From the NCBI GenBank assembly GCA_020086605.1, contig JACBWW010000015.1, positions 21,754,504 through 21,818,503 on the forward strand: a stretch of DNA of 64,000 nt, given 5' to 3'. The notes below the pieces were generated by a model, which saw only the letters and a program-made list of their open reading frames with translations, was not told the origin of the DNA and did not search any database. Position numbers and translations under genes: made by a program. Of this stretch, positions 38,636 to 50,515 are shown piece after piece; within the stretch, counting starts at the first letter, position 1; the number at the start of each line of letters is the position of its first letter. The DNA is from Lanius collurio (taxonomy: Eukaryota > Chordata > Aves > Passeriformes > Laniidae).

Positions 38636-39270
38636 CTGATGGTTTGCAGTACAGACTTCTGCATTTGGTATAACAGGCATCAATTGATTTCACAGAGAAA
38701 AGGCTACCATTTTCAAAAGCTCATTATAGATAATACTCATTGCCAACATGGGCCAGTGTAAAGCTGATGGTGATGAAGGCTGAAAAAAATCCCCACCCAA
38801 AAATCATTCCAAGTCCTGTTATTACCAATCATCTCGGGAAATGACATTTTCACATGTGAACTACACCCTAAATGGTTTATCATGAGGATACACATTCACA
38901 TAGCAGAGAGAAAAACACAGAAAGCAGTAAAGCCTTTCAAGCACTGCGGGCCTCAAGGAAGGTCTTTGTGTCTTACGCACTTTGATGTTGTGAGTATTTC
39001 TGGTGGAACAGGTGAAGCAGCTGACTGTCCTGCTGCATGGCAGGCACTGTGCTAGGAGATGTAAAACTACCTGAAAGATCAGGTTCAGCTTATTAAAACA
39101 TACTTTTCTTTCCATAGTCTGCCACTGAGTTTAGCACAAATCTAACTGAAAAGCATTTGTACAGCAAATGAGAAAAATCAGTTCTTGCCCTCAATTTAAA
39201 ATAAACTGCTATTTATTATAAAGCAGGCCATATTTAAATACCCTTCACTACTCTCTCTGCTCTCTCACAG
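38636..39270. other. Unique noncoding DNA, no gene seen
   Basis: No gene recognised. The segment 39190-39240 has MEF2-like TATTTATTATAAA and CATATTTAAATA motifs just upstream of the candidate microexon. Confidence 0.5.
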
Positions 39271-39300
39271 GTGAGCAGATTCACTGTAAGAAGGGTGTCA
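39271..39300 (+). other. Candidate 30-nt microexon
   Basis: The 30 nt are bracketed by a very strong acceptor (CTCTCTCTGCTCTCTCACAG ending at 39270) and a good donor (TCA then GTAAGAAAG, GT at 39301-39302). The length is a multiple of three and one frame is open, reading VSRFTVRRVS. The upstream UCUCU-rich tract with UGC close to the AG is the known arrangement for neural microexons controlled by PTB and SRRM4. No host gene is identified, and C/T-rich acceptor-like tracts also occur by chance. Confidence 0.2.
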
Positions 39301-40705
39301 GTAAGAAAGCCACAGTTTAGTAATTTTTCAGTTAATTACATTTTTTGGACATATGCTATTTCTAAGATATATTCCAAGTTTTATTTCAGACAACTATGAA
39401 GCAAAATGTAAAACATTCTCCATGACATGTCTGAATGGTAGAAATTTATTTCACAGATTTGTTTGCATTCAAATTACAAATGAATGATTCATATTACTAT
39501 TTGACTCAGTGGTGTAACTATAGATTAACCACATTAATTTCAGTGGAATTTCTCCACAGTTTTGCTTCACCTCACAAACCAGAATGGGTGTGGTAATTAT
39601 TATAAAATTCCTTGAGATTTTATAGATTGTGGTTCATACGTATCAATAACTGCAAAATTGTTTTTCACCACAAAGTGTTTCATCTTTACAGGATGGCTGA
39701 TGTTTTGCATTTTTTAAATAAAATAACAGCTACAAAATAGGTTTATTTTTTAAGCAGAATTTTTATAAGCTGATCTGGCAAATATTTATCTCTTACATAT
39801 ATTTAAAATCTATTAATATATATTTATGCAAATATCAATTACTCTCTTGAACCTTCTTTTGGGGGCAGGAAGTGGAGAAACGATTTTCTAAAGAAGTTTA
39901 TTTACAGAAATGAACTAATAAAACAATCCACAGCCTGACTGTACACCTGAAATAAGCCAGACTGACCAGAAATGCAATACCAGAAGACTGTAATTTTGAA
40001 AACGATATGGGGGTTGAGAGAAGGGGAAGGAAGAAATTAATTTCTGCATGCTTTAAAAAAGAAAAACAGTAAGCTAAAATCAGTACAAGTAAGTTCCTAC
40101 AGCTTTCCCCATGCTGGGGAATTTTAGGGTAATGAGAAAGACTTTTTCCTTAAAGCAGAGGTGGTATGACAAGAACTACAGTCTCAAAATACTTTATATA
40201 CAACATGCTGTTTCTTCACTTTGCTTTATAATTACCTGCAAAAAGTAAGTGAAAATGAGACACACATTTTGTTCCACTGAATATCAGACTTTTATGCTCA
40301 TTTCAATGCAAACAAGGAGATGGCCAAAAAAATGAGCTTCAGAAATTGTCTAACTTTGGAATAAGATTGCCTTTTTGTTAACCATGCCACCCTGGTGTGA
40401 GCTGACCTTCAAAAGGGCTTGAGTAGTTTGAAGCTGTCTTCCCATCCAGGGTGTGGTACAGCCCAGAAGCCACAGATACCAACCATTAGTTGCTCGATAC
40501 CATGGTGCATGAAATATTCAAAGGAATGACCTTAGATTTTTTCTGTAGGCAACACACATTATACACCCAGTGTTGGTTTAGATTTTCCATGGTTATGAAA
40601 CAGAAGGTAATTTTCATGTGTTCTATCACATCTGGGCTAATAATTTTTTAATATTATTATTGTAATATTAGAATTAATATTATTTCTGTATTATGTGCTT
40701 TCAAG
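39301..40705. other. Unique noncoding DNA, no gene seen
   Basis: AT-rich sequence without recognised gene or repeat. A cluster of TAATATTA motifs near 40640-40690 precedes the coding-like interval. Confidence 0.5.
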
Positions 40706-40898
40706 ACTGCTTGAAGACATGACTGGAGAACAGGTCAAGCAGTCTCTCATGAAGACTTTAACAGATGAAGAAGGGCTTGTAACTGATAATTTTGTTCATG
40801 AAGTTATTTCTCTACATGCTCCACAGAACAGGCACCATTTGATGAACACCACAGACAGGAGCAACATAGCCCATCCTCATCTAACTTCTCATTGCAAG
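40706..40898 (+). other. Possible exon, coding-like, unrecognised
   Basis: A 193-nt segment lies between an acceptor-like TTATGTGCTTTCAAG (AG at 40704-40705) and a donor-like AAG then GTTAGT (GT at 40899-40900). One frame is open throughout, and its product is balanced and acidic in places, with pieces such as LLEDMTGEQVKQSLMKTL and TDEEGLVTDNFVHEVISL. It does not match a family I recognise. It could be an exon of an unknown or lncRNA gene, a fragment of a decayed gene, or chance. The donor is non-optimal. Confidence 0.25.
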
Positions 40899-40915
40899 GT
40901 TAGTATTGATTTTCT

Positions 40916-41212
40916 TTGAGCACTTTTCAGTCAGCTCACAGCCACGTACCTGGTGCCCAGACCATCTCTCTGCCTCACAGAGAAGAAAGGTACTTAGTTG
41001 CTGCTTTTTTTTTTCCCACACACAGGAGAAAATATACAGGTGACTTATTTTCAAATGGAGGAAGAAGGCACTCCAACAGACACAGGACTGAGATAACAGC
41101 ATTAATGGATGATGAGTTGTCTCATGGCCATGTTACACTCAAAGACCTGTCTGGTCTCTTAAGTCAGCCACACAGTGTTGTGTGTTTCTATTCAGAGCCA
41201 TGGAAAGGATAG
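40916..41212 (+). other. Open frame after the possible exon, unrecognised
   Basis: A second open frame begins just after the candidate exon, shifted by one frame, and runs 98 codons to a TAG at 41210-41212. Inside it, a C10-type T tract followed by CCCACACACAG (AG at 41024-41025) makes a strong acceptor, so 41026-41212 could be a terminal exon. Direct joining of 40898 to 41026 puts a stop five codons in, and the intervening distance of 127 nt is short for a vertebrate intron. The two pieces therefore do not form a simple gene model. Decayed coding sequence with a frameshift is an alternative. Confidence 0.15.
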
Positions 41213-44200
41213 GTTTTCTTTATACCTGCTGGTTTTGTTGTGTTAAATGCAAATATCGAGGCATGCAACATAGCAGACATCATGTTGGTTTGCACAAGTT
41301 GTCTAAAAGATACTGAAACTCGAACCTAGATATTCCAGATGACACAAAAGATAATGACCTAAAGGTCCACACCCCTCTTTGACACCTTTTAGTTATTTCC
41401 AGTATTTACAGAGGGAGTAAGATAGAAAATTATGTGTAAAACAAGATGGATGAATTCCTAGTTCTAGTTAATATTCCAGGCTCCATGTTAAGTGGCCTCT
41501 AAGCTACCCTTGAATGCCAATATACACAGAGAAACAAGGAATAAGTCTGCTTGACCTGAACTGGAAAGAACTTTAAAACCTCTATGTACAGTCTGCATCA
41601 GAATATTAGGGGGAAAAAATACAATAAAATTCTTCATGCAAATTGCCATCTGGGCCAGGAAGCTGAGCACAATACTGTTTTCATCATCTTTAATGATGCA
41701 CAGTTTAGTTCACGAGGAGGGGGGAAGGAAATGGGACCAACCTTTGACCAGTATGACAGCAGCATAAGTAATCCCTTATTGCATTATGAAATGATTCATA
41801 CATGGGGACCTGTTACATTACTGGCCTGTTAACAGTATCACAGCTCCTTACTTTGACTTTTTTCATTTTGTTTTACATCAGACAAGCCTACTGCTGTCAT
41901 TTGCAAAAAACAGAATAGCTGCTACAGTTTTAATATCAAACACAGGAAAAAAATACACAGCAGCTGTTCATATTTTCTAGGAAGTCTGTTATAATAATGA
42001 TGTCATGGAAAAAGGCTGGAATCTATTAAAATGGATCAGACAGGCAGGCCATTCAAAGCCTTCAAACAATACACATATACAAGTTGCACTATATACCTTA
42101 CTTTAAAATAAAAACAGGCAAATAGTGGAGTTCCTTAAAAACATTATTGAGATCAGGCAATTAAGGTAATTTCATAGATTTACTTCAATAAATTCAGTTT
42201 ACTATTGAAACTACCCAATAAAACAAAATACAAAAGCTACAACCAGTTCACTGTCAATTAAGCTCACTTTCACCTATAAAAGCATTGAAATCTATTTTTA
42301 AATCACTGGCTCAAGCTACACAGGAACAAAGAAGCTCTCCCAGCAAAAGAGCAGCAGTGGATAGTTTGGAAACTAATGATCCAATTTACCTTGTGTTTTT
42401 CCAGACTCCATTAAATCAACTATATATGACACAAAATTTTGAATATTCTGGGTTACTCTGATGATGTAAAGGGAATATATTACAGACAAAGCATTATAAA
42501 ACTGAGATCAGGTTAAAAAGACATTCTTAAATTTCTTCCTTTTCAAACCATCAAGTAGATTTTTTGTCTGCTAATTATAAAATACCAGGTACAAAAAAAC
42601 AAAATCAACGAAAATACTTCAAGACTCAAAAAATTAATGAAACTACAAATTGGTTTAAAGTGGCAATTCCATCAAATCATCTGAAGAAATCTGTTTGATG
42701 ACAGCCTTGGTCATTTTTGCATAAGTAAGCTATACTGCTCTCAGTATACTCCATATTCAGCTACATTCAACATTATTACTACAGCTATCTCTAAAAACAA
42801 AACAAAACAAAATTTTAAAACTTACTATCAGAACTCCAATCCAAAATTCAAACTTCTAAGCAGAATTAAAAACCCCAGAAAACAATGACACTTCACAGAC
42901 ATTTGATAATGTGGGCATTAAACACCTCCTCCTGCAAATGGGTATGTCTGAACAAATTTGGGTTCACACAAGTCGAGCTGCCAAACCTGATCCCCACTAT
43001 CCTGCTCACATTTCCTGTCCCAGTAAAAGGGGGAGGTTGTGCATGCACTAAAAGCAATAGCTTTGGCATACAAGAGGCTCTGCACTTGACTAACGGCTCA
43101 AAGGATTTGCGCCAGGGTATGATAAAATGAGTCTGAATGCCTTATCTTAGGCACCCCACAGTGTTCATAAATTTTATTTTAAGTTGTTACTGGAGATAAT
43201 AAAATAGCATTAACATTTCAGATGAACATTCAGAGCAGCTTATAAACTATTCAGTGATTAATGTCCTTGTCTCATGTTCTCAATTTTCATTGCTAGTGGA
43301 GGTCATATGTTATGATGTCAGCTTGAATCTAGAGTTCCATTTTGAGCAAATTTAATTTAAATTATGATCCTAAGGCATATGGTAAAAAATGCTTAAAAGT
43401 TCTATACTGAGTAAATTTATTCTATCTGCTAACAGGATAGATTTCACATTCTGGTGCCACTTACTCATCAAACAAACACAATTTGGGTGTATGGTCCCAG
43501 ACAGTAAAGATGCCACAGGTTGAATGTGCAGGAGCAGAACTCATCTATACCAAGATTTAACAGCATCATTACCAACCCTGAGTGCAGGGGTTTGCAAGAC
43601 TCGGACAATAATAGGAAATTAATCAAATCCCCAGAGCATGATGTAAATTGAATCTGCCAAAAGGATTCAGAAGGAGGAAGAACAGAAGTCTTAAAAGAGA
43701 TCTGAGCTGGAGGAAGGCTCGGGGCATATTTTCTCTAGGAGCTAGTGGGATGGAGATGTTTCATGGGGCCTCTCACTAGTAAGACACTCACCCCTTTATT
43801 CTGCCATGCTCATCAGACTGGACAATTCCTCACCAAGTTGCAAAGAGAAGTTTTATGAGATGGCCGAGATCAGAGGACAGTAGGTTGCCAGTGAAGGCAC
43901 TGCTCTGCTCTCCACAGCCCATCCCACCCTCACCCTCCTTCTATTTCCCTTGGACTATCACTGCCTTTCTCATGACCCTGTCTGTGACATCAGCTTACAC
44001 AGATAAACCACTTGAGAGTTACCTTGGTCTTCTTTCTCCCTGGTCCCTGCTTCCCAAAAGAAATAGGTTTCAGCTGGGTTTGTGCTCCCTAAGACAACTC
44101 ACTACGAGCCCAAGTAAGAGACAGCTCAATAATCTGAGTGGTTTCAAGCCCAGGGTATAGAGCAACAATTTTTTGCATACTGCCATATCCTTTTCTCATG

Positions 44201-44414
44201 TGCATTGGTTCCATGGGAAACATTAACAAAAAATTATTTCAGATGAAGTTATTAGGTTTGATGTTATGGCTTATTATTATTTCTTCTTACCATAGAAGAA
44301 ATATCCATGGAATAACAATAACTAATTTAAAGTCATTCTCAAAGCAAAACCAAGCTCAAATGGGTTTTTCAGGTATGCAATGCATGCAGCACCAGAATTA
44401 TTATTGCTTTTTTT
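41213..44414. other. Unique noncoding DNA, no gene seen
   Basis: No gene or named repeat recognised. A CAAAA low-complexity run lies near 42793-42812. The frame at 43855-44160 (101 codons) sits in a slightly GC-richer patch and lacks family features. Confidence 0.55.
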
Positions 44415-44457
44415 CTATCATTTATTACTGGGGGTTTTTTCCAGTAATAAATGGTAG
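44415..44457. repeat. Hairpin with 17-bp arms and 9-nt loop
   Basis: The left arm CTATCATTTATTACTGG (44415-44431) and right arm CCAGTAATAAATGGTAG (44441-44457) are reverse complements apart from one position. The loop is GGGTTTTTT. The stem does not extend beyond 17 bp, shorter than a usual microRNA precursor. It may be the remnant of a small inverted-repeat element. A 146-codon frame reads through it and is probably incidental. Confidence 0.85.
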
Positions 44458-46819
44458 TGCAGGTATACAAATTGAATATTTCTATACAGCCCTTGAATTA
44501 CAACAATTTCTTATACTGGTAAAGCAGTGGCAGAAACAACCAGAACAACCCACTGGAGCTACTTCAACCACCACATGAGGAAGGGCGTTCACAATTTACG
44601 TAGTCCCTAAAACTTCAAAGCTCAATTTGAATTGGTCAAGTGTTAAAAAACTACTGCTAAGAGAGTGAGCAATCTTCCACAGCATTTTACAGCCAGATGC
44701 TTATAGTGCAGCATATGCCAGCTCAAATGTTTTGTATTACACCAGTATAATTCCAAAAACAAGGAATAGTACAGGAATTACATGGAGAAAGCATGGACCC
44801 ACTCATGGGGTTTTTCTGTGTTTAATTTACTAAGGCAACTTTTTTTTTTCCCCAAAATGACTGAACTGACTAGGAATCATGTAAGATGTCCGAGGTATAC
44901 CCTTCCTCCAGGGAGGCATTTTAAGCTCAGAGTAATCCAAAACCTTTCAAAAAGTCTTTAGTGGGAAGCAGTAAATCCATTTACATTTATTCAGATATAC
45001 AACCAAAAGTGATGTATACATCCACACAATTACATTGGTTCTATTACTATCTTTGTACCCATTTCAGATTCAGGTAGATAAATAACTAACTAGGATACTG
45101 TAGAAGCAGGAACATCATTTGCTACCATGTAGTTAAATATGGTAAATAGATTACTAATCTTACAATGTTTCAAAAAAAAAAAAATTAAAATGTTCTTTGT
45201 TAAAGGAAATATTTCTAAACTCAGCTTGAAACATTCTTGAACAGCTAATAATAAAAAGATTCATTTTCTAAAATAATGGGACAAAGCTTTGGGACAGAAC
45301 ATAGAAAATTAATAACATTTTAATGGTCCTAAAAATTCTTATATACCATGTTCCTACATAAATAAAGATTAACATAGAAAAAAATATGCTTAATTAATTT
45401 TTTTTAGTTTATAATGTTTGGAAGACAACATAGCTTTTTATTTTTTTAATATCTCCATGCAACTTACTGGCATTTCAATGTTAGCACATCCATTTTTATA
45501 AGAAAAGGCTACAACTTTATTTTAAACTTAACAGGCATTCATTCTTTTTCCTTTCAAAATCTAGGTATAAGTAACAAAGCACCAGAGTCTTATAAATTTT
45601 CTAACACCAAATGCAAATTAAGTAATGAAATTGCTCTAGGAAAAGTTCCAAGAATGTAAACCCAAAGGAACGTCAATACAATTTCTCAACTTCAGGCTCT
45701 TTATGACACTGAGGAAAGGTAAAAGAATATGGTTCAGTCAGGAAGCACTATCTGTGTATGGAAAAATGTTCAATTCTCCAGTTTCAACAACTTCCTGTAT
45801 TGTGTTTATAAGCTCTAAGATGAAATAGATGCATACAAAAGGAAGAAAGTGAAAGGATGGCAAGGGCTCTGTAGGTTAAACAGCTCACAAAGTTTTCAGC
45901 AGTCTGGAAAAGTGGATTGACCGTTCATAACTTAAAGGACATCCTCATATATTTTGTAACCATCTATCAAATATTTCTCTCCTGAACTTGCGGTCAAGTG
46001 AATTGCTTACCTGCATTGTATCAGTCTTCATTCAAAGCAAAAAAATGCACAACTCTCCCCCATTATGTGATAAGGTAAAACTGCTCACATTTTGGTTTTA
46101 TGTTAGATTTGACTATAAGGCTTTACAACACCATCTCAGCAAAGTGGAAGTTTTCCCGTTATAAACAGAGTAATTATTTAATCTTTCAACAATCCTCCTG
46201 AAAAGACTCAAATCCTTTTTTCTTAAGCACAAGGCAGGAGTTTTAACAGATTGTTTAAACAAAGAGCTGTGGATGTACCTGCTGATTTTTTGCTCAGCAG
46301 ATCTACTTCTTGTTTACCCCAAGGGAGACATCAGTCAGTGAATGACAACTTAACTTGCTGGGCATGCCATTATTTAGCAATAACCCCAAGGGGAGTAGGG
46401 ACATTTCCTGAATACGAGTTTAGGTCTCCCAGTGCTTATCTGAAAATATGAGACAATGACAAGCAGCCTGCACCAGAGTCATGCTGCCAACACCTGGTGT
46501 CAGTGTGCCCATTTACTTCCAGCCACTTTCTAAACTAGCTCCCATTTTTCTGTCAGAAGACAATTCTTTACAAATCCCTTCTTGACAGACATCCTAGATA
46601 CTAAGCAATCAAAATACTATCATTCAAACTTGAGAAAGGCATCCATCTTTCTCAAATATGCTGCTTACTACAGCTTGTATCACTGTGAGCATCTCAAATG
46701 ATTTTTCTTCAGCTTTTCAAAGTGTAGTTCATGAAGATTAAACACTTCTGTGTTTACTATATGATAGTGCCTTTTAATAACAATGGCCTTTATAAAAAGA
46801 AAATTACTTCAGTTCTTAC
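44458..46819. other. Unique noncoding DNA, no gene seen
   Basis: Very AT-rich sequence with short A tracts (for example near 45172-45184). No gene or repeat is recognised. Confidence 0.55.
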
Positions 46820-46880
46820 CTGTAGAACTCCTAATTTTCAAAAGTATTCTTGTCTCACAGTATAAGTAAGATGGTATAAT
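46820..46880 (-). other. Candidate 61-nt exon, minus strand
   Basis: On the minus strand the segment is bracketed by a textbook acceptor, ATTTTTCTGCTCTATTGCAG (just above 46880), and a textbook donor, CAG then GTAAGAACTG (GT at 46819-46818). One frame is open and reads IIPSYLYCETRILLKIRSST, ending in phase 1; the other two frames have stops. I do not recognise the peptide. It may be a coding exon of an unidentified gene, a noncoding RNA exon, or a decoy. Splice-site quality is the only evidence. Confidence 0.3.
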
Positions 46881-49800
46881 CTGCAATAGAGCAGAAAAAT
46901 AAATCAATTATATATGATATTGTACATTTAACATAAGTTTTAGAATTCAGTCACCCTTGAGCAAACTGACAGATGAAATTCTAACTATTTTCACGGTGTG
47001 GCACATACCAAGCAGTAATTGTACAATATTGCATATTCATACTAATAACTAGTACCTTTTTCCTTTCTCAGTGCTCCTGCTCAGACATGGAGATGTTAAG
47101 AGTTTTTATCTACCTCCATGCATTACTCCATAACACTCATGCTGTGGTTAAATAGATTAAATAGTTAAGGTCCTGCTGACACTGTATTTCTTGTCACTAA
47201 ACACGCCAATCAATTGAATTAGGTGCTTTAGGAAGAGGTGCATGGATGGGCCAAGATGCACTCAACTACCATTAACTTCTAATGAGCTCTTCAGTAAAAA
47301 CATGCAAAAAACCCCTCATACTCCCTGAAAGTATGGATCTGATTACATCCCAGTGAACACTCAGGGAAGCCTAATTATAAATTAACACCCCAAACTGCAG
47401 CTAAACAAAACACTATGAGCCTGAGTTTCTACTGACAAAAAAAGGCTCCCTGTCAAAAAAAGCTGCAGTCACACTGCAAAAACATTCCAGTCAAGACAGC
47501 CCACATTTGTATGTCCACCTCTCAGTGAGAGCAGAAGCTATGGGCTCTAACCTTTCATACAAGTTGCTGAAAATACCACTAGGTATCACAGCCAGTTACA
47601 TGTACTGTTCTTTAATCTGCACCTGGTGCCAGACTTGGGCCAAATTTTTCATTTATTGTTTACTTGAGGGCTCTTTGCTGACTTGATTTTAGAGAGAGAC
47701 TGACAGAGTCAGACCAAGAAGCTTTGTTGCAAGAAACAGTCTAAGTGAGCATCTGCAGAACTCAGATAACTTTTTCTTTCCTAGTTTGGGGTTTTATTTT
47801 GTTCTTGTTTTGTTTTTGCTCTTCAACTAACTTTCCTAGGGTCAGCATAAGCTGGCTGTGCTCTAGGAAAATTTGCTGGTATAACTTTCATGAAGAAATT
47901 ATGCCTAGCCTACCTAAACAGCACAGCCCTGAGCCAAAAGCCAGCAGAAGAGAACAGCAGCAACACTATTTCAATGTTCAGATATCTGAAGGCTCCGGTG
48001 TTGAGCCTTTGTTCTCTGTGCTGGTTCTCCAAGCTGGACAGGCAACCACAAGCCTCAGATTACACTTCACTGATCCAGGGAAACTGAGGTGGTGTTCAGT
48101 TTCAGTTCTGCAATGTGCATGTTGACCTGCCTGTTTGTTGGCCTAAACAATGAGATTTCAGGAAATGAGGAGTTTGCACTTTGTCTTGTTTTCAAAGAGG
48201 GGGATCTCTGTCTCAGAGGCCCAGGTTGGTATGGGAGGAAAGCATAACATCTGGACCCAGGCTCTTGCCCTGCATTCCTTCACTGAGCGAGTTTCTGCTT
48301 CTAATTCAACGTGACCAAAATCAAACACAAACCTAGAAACGGGAGGTGGTCTCAACTAGCTCAAATTCCTTTAGCACAATGTTTTTGTTACCTCTGGTAA
48401 AACTGGAAGATGTTTGTAGGAAGAAGACAGGGAGATTACAACAGTTTGTTCAGTAATGTTTCACAAACACGTATTCCCACATTTGGAAGATTTCATATAG
48501 TCCATCAAAACAAAACCAAAACCTAACCATTTCCAATAAAAACTATATTGTTTATATGGAAATTTGAAAAATTCACATAATCCAACATTAATAACATCCA
48601 CAGCAATGAAGTGCCAGAAGTTAAATGCAGAAATAACCTATATAACAAAAAACAAAAACAACAACAAAAAAAAATTCTTCAGTATCCTATATAAAATAAC
48701 TAAAACTTTCCATCCAAACTTTCCATTAAATTAATGATAGATAAAGTTGCTCAAATGTGCAATTCAAGAATTCCAGTATGAGACTCGAGCAAAGACCTTT
48801 GATTCTATAGCATGGAAAACAATTCCACAAAGATGCTTATAAATGACATAGCTTAATCCCCCACCTAACGCCCAAAAAACCCCATACAATAGGAATAAAT
48901 GACACACAAGACATTTCTGAAGAACAATGTTCACTTCTCTCCTGAAAGTAAGAAACACTATCTCATTGTGTTCGTGTATGGGAAACAGAAGACTAGAGTT
49001 TCAGTTATTTGCTTGCAACCATACAAGAATTATAATCTGATGTCTAAATCAGCTGCAGTACTTTTGTATTGGTTTGTCTTCCTTTTAAAGTTTGTCTGAC
49101 TTTAAGTACTTTTGGACTGAAGCCTTGCCTTATGCCTCCAAGCAACATTTTATTATTTATTCTGGCTAATTGATTTGTCCAATTCCTCATTCACATTCAG
49201 AAGGCACCTTCTGTTTGGAAAGAAAATCTAGTGCTTCTGGACTTCAGATTGAGGATACTCACCAGAGCCAAGCAAAGGATTTTTTTTTTTTTTTAAAAAC
49301 AGGCTAACATTCACACACTATTTTGTGTGATTTTGTTTGTTGTTTGTTTTAACAAAGACCTTGGCAGCTTTTCTCTTTGTTTTGCTTTACTTTAACCTTA
49401 AATAAAAAGATTTATGAAATTCATGTTCATATCCCAGCAGCAACTTCTCAGCAATTTCAAGCTACTTTTATTCATCGACATCTGAAAAAATGCCTATGTG
49501 GCATGAGTTTCTGCCAGTGCTCCACTGCAATAAACCAGGATCCTGAAAAGGGCAAGAAGGACAGCATTTCATCACATTAATTTACTTATTGTCTATCCCA
49601 AACACAGACCATAAACACTCCACCATAAAAACCACTGTTACCAGCTCGGTTCAGAAATTTTTCTTGCTCAGAGAGTAGCTGAGGTACCCTGCAGTAACTT
49701 ATTGCAGAGATCTAGCTGTACATCCCACTAGTAATAGATGGACTGCAGATTAGGTTCCCTTTCCTGTTCCTAAGTACCAAACAGCCTTTTATTGTACAAT

Positions 49801-50441
49801 AATGTCTTAGCTTAGTTTTAACTTGTACTTCACAGCACAAGAAAAAGAGACAGCAGAAAACAGAACAAATAGAAACCCAGCTGAGACATGGTTTCTTTTA
49901 CAGTTCCTTCAAAACTAGCGACACGAAATATAAAGTTTCACCTTCTTATCTAGAATATGTAAATGTTTCAGATTCTGATCTCAGGCTGACTTCCACCGAC
50001 AAGAGCACTGTGGCTGCCTGGGGAGCTGCCGCTGTCCATCTGCTTTACACTGATACAAGATTGCAATCAGATCTGGGTCATCTCACCTCTGAGTTTGCCA
50101 CACACATAAATTAAGTGATCACATGCATTAGTGCTTGTGCTAACTGAAGTAAAATTTATAAGCAAAAAAATATTTGTAGCCTTTTCCCTTCCACCGACTA
50201 ATGTGAAAACAGTGATTTAGCTATATAAATGAAAGAGGAATTTCTTTATATTTGCTCTTCCCAGAGGAATACCCACGCAGTATGTTTACCCACATGCCTA
50301 TGGAAAACAGAAAAAATATACCCACAGTATATAAAATATACTATATAAAATACCAGAGAATTTTAATAGCTAATAAGCTATTAAATGCAGAGAATACATA
50401 TTCTACTATTCAAATATTGCAAATACATGCACCTAACACTG
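46881..50441. other. Unique noncoding DNA, no gene seen
   Basis: No gene recognised. It includes an AAC/A-rich low-complexity patch (48646-48674), a T15 tract followed by A5 (49280-49299), and a small hairpin at 50362-50385 with 10-bp arms TTTAATAGCT and AGCTATTAAA. The 126-codon frame at 47745-48125 shows no family features. Confidence 0.55.
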
Positions 50442-50515
50442 TAGAATGATAGAACAGTTTGAGTAAGAAGAGTTTTTTTCAAGGTCATTTAGTCCAACCC
50501 CCCTGCATTAAAAGC
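50442..50515 (-). mobile_element. Short CR1 3' end relic, minus strand
   Basis: TAGAATGATAGAACAGTTTG followed by AAGGTCATTTAGTCCAACCC and CCCTGCAT is the reverse complement of the last part of a CR1 3' region (consensus like TAGAATCATAGAATGGTTTG, then AAGATCATCTAGTCCAACCC). Similarity fades after about 50515. Confidence 0.85.

Noticed and set aside
44138..44578. 146-codon plus-strand frame
   Set aside because: It reads through a hairpin repeat and AT-rich DNA and has no domain-like pattern.
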